Shown: positions 51,886 through 64,000 of the stretch, piece after piece
How positions within the stretch are numbered: the stretch's first letter is position 1
Layout: the number at the start of each line of letters is the position of its first letter
Source of the DNA: an uncultured Pelagibacteraceae bacterium
GTDB taxonomy: Bacteria > Pseudomonadota > Alphaproteobacteria > Pelagibacterales > Pelagibacteraceae
Direction of reading: 5' to 3'
DNA: 64,000 nucleotides
NCBI GenBank assembly: GCA_902569055.1
Contig: CACFSU010000004.1
Location: forward strand, 1-64,000
Notes under the pieces: model-generated
The model's input: only the letters and a program-made list of their open reading frames with translations
Databases searched by the model: none
Told to the model about the DNA's origin: nothing
Translations under genes and position numbers: made by a program

Positions 51886-52875
51886 ATGGAATATACTCAA
51901 GAAGTAAAAAAAACTACTGACCCAATATATCAAAAGATATCTAAGGTTATGCCTGAGATAGAGTGGTCAGTGCATGCACCTTACATACACAAGATTAATA
52001 AGTTAAAAAAAGATAAGAATGCAGTTATTCTTGCTCACAACTACCAAACCCCAGAAATTTATCATGGAATTGCAGATTTTTCAGCAGATTCTTTAGCCCT
52101 CGCTGTAGAGGCATCAAAAACATCTGCTGATATTATTGTAATGGCTGGAGTTCATTTTATGGCTGAAACTGCTAAACTAATGAGTCCTAATAAAAAAGTT
52201 TTACTTCCAGATATGAAAGCAGGATGTTCGCTATCCTCATCAATAACAGGAAAAGATGTTAGATTATTGAAGGAAAAATATCCTGGAGTTCCTGTAGTTT
52301 CATATGTCAATACTTCTGCAGATGTAAAAGCAGAAACAGATGTGTGTTGTACATCGGCTAATGCAGTTAAAATTGTAAAATCATTAGACGTTAAAAAAGT
52401 AATTTTTTTACCAGATGATTATCTTGCAAAATATGTTGCTTCTCAAACTGATGTAGAGATAATTTCTTGGAAAGGAATTTGTATAGTTCATGATCAATTT
52501 AATGAAAATGAAATAAATAATATTAGAAAAACTAACCCTGGAATTAAAATTATTGCACACCCTGAATGTCCGCCAGAGGTAATTAAAGCAAGTGACTTTG
52601 CTGGTTCAACCTCAGGAATGATAAATTATGTTAGAGATAACCAGCCGAAAAAAGTTATGATGGTAACTGAGTGTTCAATGAGTGATAACATACAAGTAGA
52701 AAACCCAAACGTAGAATTTATTAGACCATGTAATATGTGTCCACACATGAAAAAAATTACATTGCCGAAAATTCTGAACTGTTTAGAAAATGAAACTGGT
52801 GAAATAATTATGGACAAGAAAACAATTAACAAAGCTAGATTATCAGTAGAAAAAATGGTTGCTATCGGCAGATAA
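51886..52875 (+). CDS. nadA: quinolinate synthase A
   Basis: Iron-sulfur enzyme that condenses iminoaspartate with dihydroxyacetone phosphate to quinolinate for NAD synthesis. The 329-aa protein has the three cluster Cys in the MKAGCSLSS, HPECPPEV and CNMCPHMKKI regions (assigned by motif), with AHNYQTPEI and MAGVHFMAETAKLM in the active site. It precedes nadC by six bases. No nadB lies in the window, so the aspartate-oxidising step is encoded elsewhere. Confidence 0.94.
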   Translation: MEYTQEVKKTTDPIYQKISKVMPEIEWSVHAPYIHKINKLKKDKNAVILAHNYQTPEIYHGIADFSADSLALAVEASKTSADIIVMAGVHFMAETAKLMSPNKKVLLPDMKAGCSLSSSITGKDVRLLKEKYPGVPVVSYVNTSADVKAETDVCCTSANAVKIVKSLDVKKVIFLPDDYLAKYVASQTDVEIISWKGICIVHDQFNENEINNIRKTNPGIKIIAHPECPPEVIKASDFAGSTSGMINYVRDNQPKKVMMVTECSMSDNIQVENPNVEFIRPCNMCPHMKKITLPKILNCLENETGEIIMDKKTINKARLSVEKMVAIGR

Positions 52876-52881
52876 CTCTCA

Positions 52882-53715
52882 GTGTCAAAAATTAAACTTA
52901 GCGAAAATTTTATAAAAAATACTGTTAAGCTTGCCCTTAATGAAGACCTTTATCCGTCTGGAGACATAACTTCGAACCTTGTTGAAAATAATAAAATAAT
53001 TAAGTTTAAATTAATATCTAATCATAACGCAGTAATTGGTGGTTTGTTGTTTGCAAAACATGCTTTTTCATTAATTGATAATAAGATTAAATTCATAATC
53101 AAAAATAAAGATGGGTCTCAAATAAAAAAAGGATCTTTAATAGCTACAATAGAAGGTAGAGCAAAGAATATACTCATAGCTGAAAGAGTGGCTCTAAATT
53201 TTTTGTCTCATATCTCGGGAATTGCAACAAAAACAAATCAATTCGTAAAAAAAGTAAGTAAAAAATGTAAAATTTGTTGTACTCGTAAAACAATTCCCAA
53301 TTTAAGAGTAATTCAAAAATATGCAGTTAAATTAGGAGGAGGTACTAATCATAGATTCAATCTTAGTGATGAATTTTTAGTAAAAGATAACCATATTGCT
53401 AGTTCAGATATAAAAAGATTAATTTTGTTAGCTATTAAAAATAAAAAAGGAAGAAAAGTTACTGTAGAAGTTGATAATTTAAATCAACTTAAAAGTATTA
53501 TGGGTTTGAAATTTAATACTGTCTTGTTTGATAATATGAATATCAAAAATTTAAAAATAGGCGTTAAAATTGCAAAAAAATATTATGAAACTGAAGCTTC
53601 AGGAAATATTAGTCTTAAAACAGTAAAGTCTGTTGCTGCAACAGGAGTTGATAGAATTTCAGTTGGTAGCATTACACATAGTGTTCCAGCTATAGATTTT
53701 AAGCTTGAAGTTTAA
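52882..53715 (+). CDS. nadC: nicotinate-nucleotide pyrophosphorylase (carboxylating)
   Basis: Converts quinolinate and PRPP to nicotinate mononucleotide. The 277-aa protein begins at a GTG codon. Active-site motifs are AERVALNFLSHISGIAT, CTRKTIPNLRVIQKYAVKLGGGTNHRFNLSDEFLVKDNH, VEVDN, and the terminal EASGNISLKTVKSVAATGVDRISVGSITHS. It is in operon with nadA. Its stop overlaps that of the opposite-strand MazG-like gene by four bases (TTAA). Confidence 0.95.
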   Translation: MSKIKLSENFIKNTVKLALNEDLYPSGDITSNLVENNKIIKFKLISNHNAVIGGLLFAKHAFSLIDNKIKFIIKNKDGSQIKKGSLIATIEGRAKNILIAERVALNFLSHISGIATKTNQFVKKVSKKCKICCTRKTIPNLRVIQKYAVKLGGGTNHRFNLSDEFLVKDNHIASSDIKRLILLAIKNKKGRKVTVEVDNLNQLKSIMGLKFNTVLFDNMNIKNLKIGVKIAKKYYETEASGNISLKTVKSVAATGVDRISVGSITHSVPAIDFKLEV

Positions 53716-54083
53716 TTAACAAATTTTGAAAGATCTGGTTTAAAGTAATTTGGCCCTTTCATTACTTTACCTAATTCATTATAAATTGGTTTGCCGTTCT
53801 CATCTAATTTACTCATATTTGAATTTTGAACTTCTTCAAAACATTTATCTAAATCAATTCCAAATGCGTGTCCGGCTCCATATGTAACATAAAGAATATC
53901 AGTAAGTGCATCTGCGACCTCCAATAAATCTTTATTTTTCATAGCCTCTATGAGTTCCTCAAGCTCTTCTCTAATTAAACTAATCCTAAGTTTATTGATT
54001 TTATCTGAGCTAAATGAAGGCTTATATTTAACATCTTGACCAAAAGTTTTCATGAAAATTCCAACCTTACTAAAATTTGACAT
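53712..54083 (-). CDS. MazG-like/PRA-PH superfamily nucleotide pyrophosphohydrolase
   Basis: A 123-aa all-alpha NTP pyrophosphohydrolase. The metal-binding pattern is visible as REELEELIEAM (E-x2-E) followed by EVADALTDILYVTYGAGHAFGIDL (E-x2-D type). It belongs to the phosphoribosyl-ATP diphosphatase-like group of house-cleaning enzymes that hydrolyse non-canonical or excess nucleoside triphosphates. It lacks the other histidine-pathway genes around it, so HisE is unlikely. It diverges from fumC across about 66 bases. Confidence 0.82.
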   Translation of the reverse strand: MSNFSKVGIFMKTFGQDVKYKPSFSSDKINKLRISLIREELEELIEAMKNKDLLEVADALTDILYVTYGAGHAFGIDLDKCFEEVQNSNMSKLDENGKPIYNELGKVMKGPNYFKPDLSKFVN

Positions 54084-54149
54084 AATGCTCCTGTAAGTTT
54101 TAAAAAATTAATGTATATTTATAATAATTTAATTATTACTTATTAATCA

Positions 54150-55538
54150 ATGAAATTAAGAAAAGAATTTGATAGTATAGGATCCATAAATGTTCCAAAT
54201 GATAAATATTGGGGAGCCTCAACACAAAGATCTAGAAAATATTTTGATATTGGTGAGTTTTTAGTAAGACCAATCTTAATTAAATCTATTGCGATAATCA
54301 AAAAAGCAGCTGCAATAGTTCACAAAAAAGAAAAGCAAATTTCACCAAATATTTCTAAAGCAATAATCAAAGCATCTAATGAAGTAATATCTGGTAAATT
54401 AAAAGAACATTTTCCTTTAAAAGTTTGGCAAACAGGATCTGGAACTCAAACAAATATGAATGTAAATGAAGTTATAGCTAATAGAGCTATAGAAATTTTA
54501 GGAGGAAAAAAAGGTACAAAAAAACCTGTTCATCCTAATGACCATGTTAATAAATCTCAATCTACTAATGATGTTTTTCCAACTTCAATGCATATTGCTA
54601 TTGCCTTGGAAACTAAAAACAAGCTTTTACCTTCGCTAGAATTATTAAATAAAGAATTAAAAAAAAAAGTTTCAAAATTTAAAAATATAGTTAAGGTTGG
54701 AAGAACTCATTTGCAAGATGCTACCCCTCTATCTTTAGGACAGGAATTTTCAGGATATCAATCTCAACTAGAGGATTGCATTCTGAGAATTAAAAATGCT
54801 TTAAATGAAATTTATTTTTTAGCTCAAGGAGGGACTGCGGTAGGAACAGGAATAAATAGTAGAAAAGGTTTTGATAAAAAAATTATTAAAGAAATAAAAA
54901 AAATAACAAGGCTACCATTTAGACCAACAAAAAATAAATTTGCTGCCTTGGCAGCTCATGATCAAATAGTAAACTTTTCTGGTACTTTAAATACAACAGC
55001 TGTCTGTTTAATGAAAATAGCAAATGATATTAGATTTTTAGGATCAGGTCCAAGAGCAGGATATGGTGAAATTATTTTGCCTGCAAATGAACCTGGTTCA
55101 TCAATTATGCCAGGCAAAATAAATCCAACTCAGTCTGAAGCTGTGACAATGGTTTGTGTAAAAGTAATAGGAAATCATAATGGAATTACAATGGCTGGTT
55201 CACATGGTCATTTTGAATTAAATGTTTTTAAACCTTTAATTGCACATAATATTTTGCAGTCCATAGATTTACTTTCTGATAGTACCAAAAATTTTTCTCT
55301 TTACTGTATTAAAGGAATAAAAGCAGATAAAATTAAAATAAAAAAATATTTAGATAATTCCTTAATGTTAGTAACTGCATTAGCTCCAAAAATTGGATAT
55401 GATAATGCTGCAAAAATAGCTAAAGCTGCCTTAAAAAATAATACAACATTAAAAATTGAAGCTTTAAAAACTGGTTTAATCAAAGAAAAAGATTATGATA
55501 AAATAGTTGACCCAAGAAAAATGATTTATCCTAACTAA
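54150..55538 (+). CDS. fumC: fumarate hydratase class II
   Basis: Iron-independent fumarase of the TCA cycle, 462 aa. Signatures are KVWQTGSGTQTNMNVNEVIANRA, HPNDHVNKSQSTNDVFPTSMHIA, the catalytic-loop GSSIMPGKINPTQSEA and KVGRTHLQDATPLSLGQEFSGY. Length and motifs separate it from aspartase and argininosuccinate lyase. Its stop codon overlaps the 3' end of the AsmA-like gene by four bases (CTAA). Confidence 0.95.
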   Translation: MKLRKEFDSIGSINVPNDKYWGASTQRSRKYFDIGEFLVRPILIKSIAIIKKAAAIVHKKEKQISPNISKAIIKASNEVISGKLKEHFPLKVWQTGSGTQTNMNVNEVIANRAIEILGGKKGTKKPVHPNDHVNKSQSTNDVFPTSMHIAIALETKNKLLPSLELLNKELKKKVSKFKNIVKVGRTHLQDATPLSLGQEFSGYQSQLEDCILRIKNALNEIYFLAQGGTAVGTGINSRKGFDKKIIKEIKKITRLPFRPTKNKFAALAAHDQIVNFSGTLNTTAVCLMKIANDIRFLGSGPRAGYGEIILPANEPGSSIMPGKINPTQSEAVTMVCVKVIGNHNGITMAGSHGHFELNVFKPLIAHNILQSIDLLSDSTKNFSLYCIKGIKADKIKIKKYLDNSLMLVTALAPKIGYDNAAKIAKAALKNNTTLKIEALKTGLIKEKDYDKIVDPRKMIYPN

Positions 55539-57019
55539 AAATATTCAAAAAAATTCTTAACAAAATTTCTAAATATTACTTTATTAAAAAAATTATTGTT
55601 TTGAGAATTAAAATTATTTATAAAATTATTAATTTTGTTATTTGAATGATTATTAATTTTAGTATTAATAAATTTAATCTTTCTTTCATTAAAGTTTATA
55701 ATAAATTCAAATTTTATCTTTTTGATTTCATATCTATATTCATTTTTAATTTGATAATAATTATAAAATTTGCCTAAATTTATAAAATCAAAAACAATAG
55801 AACCAATTAATTTAATATTATTATCTTCATTTAATAATTGTGTATCAACAATTTTGATTAAAACAGAGTCATTCCAGGTAGCACTCGAGTTATTTATATA
55901 AACATTTCCCTCTTCAAAAATAGTTTTTAGATGAATTTTTTCTAAATAGTTAATACTTTTAATTTTTTCTAAATTTATATTTATATCGGCATTTATATTT
56001 TGATTACTATATATTTCTGAATTAATTAAATTCATAAAAATAGAATTTTCTTTTATCAATTTTTTAATATCTAATTCGTTAAGATTAAAATCAAATGAAA
56101 AATAAAAAGGCTTTATATCTATATCACCTTTAAAGTTATCATCTTCAGATTTAATTAAAAAAGAATTTTTATTCTTATTGTATTTAAAACTATTAATATT
56201 ATTTATAACTTGAATATTAAATAATCCTTCAAAATCTTTATTTTTATATTGTAAAAAATTTTTAATTTCAAATCTCATATCTTTTGACTTTAAATTAAAT
56301 AATAAAAATTTTTTCTCAGGATTGTTGCTTAAATAAAAATTAAATGGTAAATTAAAAATTTTATAATTTGCATTTAATTGATGTTTGTCTTCTAAATCAT
56401 AAAAAAAATTTAATCTATTTAGATCAACTAAAAAAATAACATCATCAGAAATGTCTTTATAAAAAATAATACTATCTTTAAAAATAATATTATGGTCACT
56501 TATATTTGAATTTAAAATATTAGTAAAAAAAGTTAAATTATTTTTTTTTAAATTAAATTCATTATTTTTAAAAAGTATATCTTTGACTTTTAATTCATCA
56601 AATTTAAAAAAATTTTTTGCTGAAATATAAATTTTTGTATTTTTTGAGCTAATTAACAAATTCTCATCTTGAAAAATACTTAGATTATTTGCATAAAAAT
56701 GTGGCCTTGGGAAAAGTGCGTAGGAAATTTTATCTGTAAAATTAACTTTTAAATTGTATTTATTTATTATTTGATTTTCTAATTTAAGTTTAACAGAATT
56801 TTTATCATAAAAAGTAGGTATTAAAAAATAGCTTGAAAATGAAATAACTAATAAGCCAAAACATAAAAAAACTAAGTTATTAATCTTTTTTAATCTTGAG
56901 TTTTTCTTTTTATACTCCTTTATAAGATTGCTTATATTATTAAAAAAACTTTCTATTAATTTATTTATTGATAATAGTAATTTGTTAAATCTTTTTTTTG
57001 TAATATTTATATTTAACAT
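55535..57019 (-). CDS. AsmA-like membrane-anchored protein
   Basis: A 494-aa protein with a cytoplasmic N-terminal stretch, one membrane helix (LVFLCFGLLVISFSSYFLIPTFY, about residues 49-72) and a long periplasmic region rich in beta strands with Asn, Lys, Phe and Ile. Phrases such as LYISAKNFFKFDELKVKDILFKNNEFNLK fit the repeating beta pattern of AsmA/TamB-like proteins, which are thought to affect lipid traffic to the outer membrane. The sequence is among the most A+T-rich here, so homology is hard to see and the call is tentative. Confidence 0.55.
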   Translation of the reverse strand: MLNINITKKRFNKLLLSINKLIESFFNNISNLIKEYKKKNSRLKKINNLVFLCFGLLVISFSSYFLIPTFYDKNSVKLKLENQIINKYNLKVNFTDKISYALFPRPHFYANNLSIFQDENLLISSKNTKIYISAKNFFKFDELKVKDILFKNNEFNLKKNNLTFFTNILNSNISDHNIIFKDSIIFYKDISDDVIFLVDLNRLNFFYDLEDKHQLNANYKIFNLPFNFYLSNNPEKKFLLFNLKSKDMRFEIKNFLQYKNKDFEGLFNIQVINNINSFKYNKNKNSFLIKSEDDNFKGDIDIKPFYFSFDFNLNELDIKKLIKENSIFMNLINSEIYSNQNINADININLEKIKSINYLEKIHLKTIFEEGNVYINNSSATWNDSVLIKIVDTQLLNEDNNIKLIGSIVFDFINLGKFYNYYQIKNEYRYEIKKIKFEFIINFNERKIKFINTKINNHSNNKINNFINNFNSQNNNFFNKVIFRNFVKNFFEYF

Positions 57020-57048
57020 TTGTGCAAATTTATAAATTAATAATTTAA

Positions 57049-59078
57049 ATGGTAAACTCTGATTATCTAAAAAATTTAAATAAAGCTCAAAAAGAAGCTG
57101 TAATGTATCTAGATGGCCCTCTTTTAATAGTTGCTGGCGCTGGTTCTGGAAAAACTAAAGTTTTAACCAGTCGGATCGCTCATATAATTGCAGAGAAAAA
57201 AGCATATCCTAATCAAATATTATCAGTAACTTTCACTAATAAGGCTGCTAAAGAAATGCAATCAAGGGTAAGTAAAATTCTTGGTGCAAGTGCCACTGGG
57301 TTATCTTGGTTAGGAACTTTTCATTCAATTTGTGCAAAGCTACTGAGAAAACATTCAACTGCCGTAAATTTAAATTCAAATTTTACAATTATAGATACAG
57401 ATGATCAGATAAGATTAGTTAAAGATATTTGCAAAGCAGAAAATATAGATGTTAAACAGCTAGCTCCTAGATACGTTCTAGCAATTATTGATAAATGGAA
57501 GAACAAAGGGCAATATCCAAATGAAGTAGTCATTAATAATAAAGATATTTATGAAAAAACTATTCTGCCAGTTTATAAGATTTATCAACAAAAACTTACT
57601 GACTTAAATGTATGTGATTTTGGAGATTTAATTTTACATGTAGTAAAAATTTTTGAAAAAAATGATGATATTAGAGAAATATATTCTAGAAACTTTAAAT
57701 ATATTTTAGTCGACGAATATCAAGATACTAATTATATTCAAAGCCGGTGGCTTAACTTGTTAGCTCAAAAAAATAAAAATCTTTGTTGTGTTGGTGATGA
57801 TGATCAATCTATTTATAGTTGGCGTGGTGCAGAAATTAAAAACTTCTTAGAATTTGATAAAATTTATGAAAATACAAAAGTCATTAGACTAGAACAAAAC
57901 TATAGATCTACTCAGAATATTTTATCTGTTGCATCTGAGTTAATTTCTAATAATCAAAATAGAGTCGGTAAAACTCTAAAAACTACTATGGAAGAAGGAG
58001 AGTTGGTAAAACTTAATTGCTATAAAAATGGAAAAGATGAAGCAGTTGGTGTTTCAGATGAAATAGAAGAAATAAAGAAAAAATTTTCTTTAAATAATGT
58101 AGCCATTTTAGTGAGAGCAATTTTTCAAACAAGAGAATTTGAAGAGAGATTTTTAAAGATTGGTCTACCTTACAGAATTTTGGGAGGTACAAAATTTTAT
58201 GAAAGAGCAGAAATCAAAGATTGTGTTGCATATTTAAGAATAGTTCATCAAGACAAAGATGATTTAGCTTTTGAAAGAATAATTAATAATCCAAAACGTT
58301 CAATTGGGGATAGTTCACTTAAACTAGTTCATGAACTTGCAAAAAAAGAAACAGTGAGTTTGGAATTTGCTTCTAGAAAAATAATAGAACAAAATTTGAT
58401 AAAACCTAAGACTAAACAAGGATTATCTATTTTTTTGAATCTTCTCTCTAAATGGAGAGATGATTTAAATAATAAAAAAATCAATCACATTAAATTATTA
58501 CAAATTATTTTAGATGAGTCTGGTTACTCTGCAATGCTTAAAAACAAAAAAGATATTGAAAATGAAAACAGACTTGAAAACATTAAAGAATTATTAAGTG
58601 CAATGAAAGAATTTGATAACCTCGAGACTTTTTTAGAACATGTTTCCTTGGCAACATCAATTGATCAAGATTGGGATGGACAAAAAATAAATATGATGAC
58701 AATGCATGCAGCCAAAGGTTTAGAATTTGATGTTGTCTTTTTACCTGGTTGGGAAGAAGGACTTTTTCCTCATCAAAAATCAATTGAAGAAAAGGGTCAA
58801 AAAGGCTTGGAGGAAGAAAGAAGATTAGCTTATGTTGGAATTACTAGGGCTAAAAAAAAAGCTACTATTTCTTTTTCAATGAATAGATTTTATCAAGGAG
58901 ACTGGATTGATAGCATGGCATCTAGATTTATTGATGAACTTCCTGTTAATTATATAGAAAAAAATTCTTTTTTTGAAGATGATAAAAATGAAATGGAAGA
59001 TTTTGAATTTAATCAAGATTTTGAAGTGGAGGACGGAAATAGAAGTCCTGGATGGATAAGATATCAGAAGAGAATAAA

Positions 59079-59082
<4 letters not shown>
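57049..59082 (+). CDS. uvrD: UvrD/PcrA/Rep-type DNA helicase
   Basis: Superfamily 1A 3'-5' helicase used in excision repair and replication-fork clearance. The 677-aa protein has all helicase motifs: LNKAQKEAV (Q motif), VAGAGSGKTKVLTSRI (I), TFTNKAAKEM (Ia), LVDEYQDTN (II), GDDDQSIYSWRGAE (III), LEQNYRS (IV), MTMHAAKGLEFDVVFLPGWEEGLFPH (V) and EERRLAYVGITRAK (VI). It is somewhat shorter than E. coli UvrD (720), with a reduced C-terminal tail. No SOS box is visible upstream. Confidence 0.94.
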
Positions 59083-63621
<4,539 letters not shown>

Positions 63622-63662
63622 AACTTTTAAAAAATTTAATTAATTATAAAGATAAAAAAATA

Positions 63663-64000
63663 TTATGCTATAGATCTTAATAAACTTCTATTTATCAATG
63701 TATGAGGTAGATTTCTCTCTTGTATTTCGATTATTGAAAAGTTTTTATTATTACTAAATACTTTTTTTAATATTTGATTTGTTAAATAATGACCTCCTTG
63801 TGAACACTTTATACTTCCAATTATTCTATATCCACTAGTAAAAAGATCTCCTATACAATCTAAAATTTTATGATTAACAAATTCTTTTTTATTTCTAAGT
63901 CCACCTTTATTTAAAATTTTTTTATTATTTACAACTATAGCATTATCTAAACTTCCACCTTTAGCCAACCCAGTTTTCTTAATGAGCTCTATATCTTCAT
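63663..64000 (-). CDS. lpxC: UDP-3-O-acyl-N-acetylglucosamine deacetylase, C-terminal part cut by window
   Basis: Zinc deacetylase that commits to lipid A synthesis. Only the C-terminal 112 codons are present; the track's Met is really a TTG inside the gene, and the frame stays open to the window edge (EDIELIKKTG). The signature GLAKGGSLDNAIVV, the zinc His and Asp in FVNHKILDCIGDL, and the catalytic His region in SQGGHYLTNQ are all visible. It implies that this organism makes lipid A. It is upstream of bamD by about 41 bases. Confidence 0.92.
   Translation of the reverse strand, partial: EDIELIKKTGLAKGGSLDNAIVVNNKKILNKGGLRNKKEFVNHKILDCIGDLFTSGYRIIGSIKCSQGGHYLTNQILKKVFSNNKNFSIIEIQERNLPHTLINRSLLRSIA

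Overview
The window looks like a chromosomal segment of a SAR11-clade alphaproteobacterium (Pelagibacterales, Candidatus Pelagibacter type). The evidence is very high A+T content in coding and spacer DNA, extreme gene packing (many ATGA or TAATG overlaps and no gene-free stretch above 300 bases), Lys/Ile/Asn-rich proteins, a proteorhodopsin next to ferredoxin and ferredoxin reductase genes, an alphaproteobacterial direct-repeat SOS box, and several osmolyte and methylated-compound uptake and catabolism genes. I see no insertion sequence, prophage, CRISPR array or rRNA operon. One tRNA (Leu, GAG) is present. Both window edges cut genes: a ProX-like binding protein on the left and lpxC on the right.

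Region 1 (1-9087) is a quaternary-amine island. It holds a ProXWV-type glycine betaine transporter with a linked SDR, a pseudoazurin, a carnitine dehydrogenase plus beta-keto-acid cleavage enzyme pair (carnitine to glycine betaine), and then a divergent operon of a TauD-like Fe/2OG dioxygenase, a PhnZ/TmpB-like HD-domain oxygenase, a choline-dehydrogenase-like GMC flavoprotein and an EamA exporter (to 10034). The dioxygenase/HD pair resembles the two-step oxidative C-P cleavage systems PhnY/PhnZ and TmpA/TmpB and is the best candidate for an undescribed pathway.

Region 2 (10035-16524) is a second catabolic operon: a leader with a possible hairpin and an unusually strong Shine-Dalgarno, then a luciferase-like monooxygenase, a ThDP enzyme resembling sulfoacetaldehyde acetyltransferase, a methyltransferase, a PF06684 protein, an alpha/beta hydrolase and an aldehyde dehydrogenase. 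The substrate is unknown.

Region 3 (16551-32098) is mostly housekeeping: panB, guaA, a TPR protein, a guaB that lacks CBS domains, rlmE, a GT8-like transferase, pssA, psd, icd, alaS, recA, a TolC-like channel, a glycerate kinase, a GFA-family protein and a secreted unknown.

Region 4 (32099-37870) holds an SOS-regulated umuDC pair, a secreted polysaccharide-lyase-like protein with two glycosyltransferases, and a dksA-type regulator followed by two overlapping tiny membrane ORFs.

Region 5 (37867-45473) holds an Ehu-like (ectoine-type) ABC transporter, a MOSC protein, a PhyH dioxygenase, a GST, a ferredoxin reductase, a ferredoxin and a proteorhodopsin with Gln at the spectral-tuning position (blue type). 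Region 6 (45687-64000) holds prpE, an SMR transporter, two sugar-modifying genes, pyrC, ygfZ, tRNA-Leu, nadA-nadC, a MazG-like hydrolase, fumC, an AsmA-like protein, uvrD, pepP, ligA, bamD and the end of lpxC. Overall the genes describe a streamlined marine heterotroph that imports compatible solutes and small methylated compounds, oxidises them to central metabolites and supplements energy with light.
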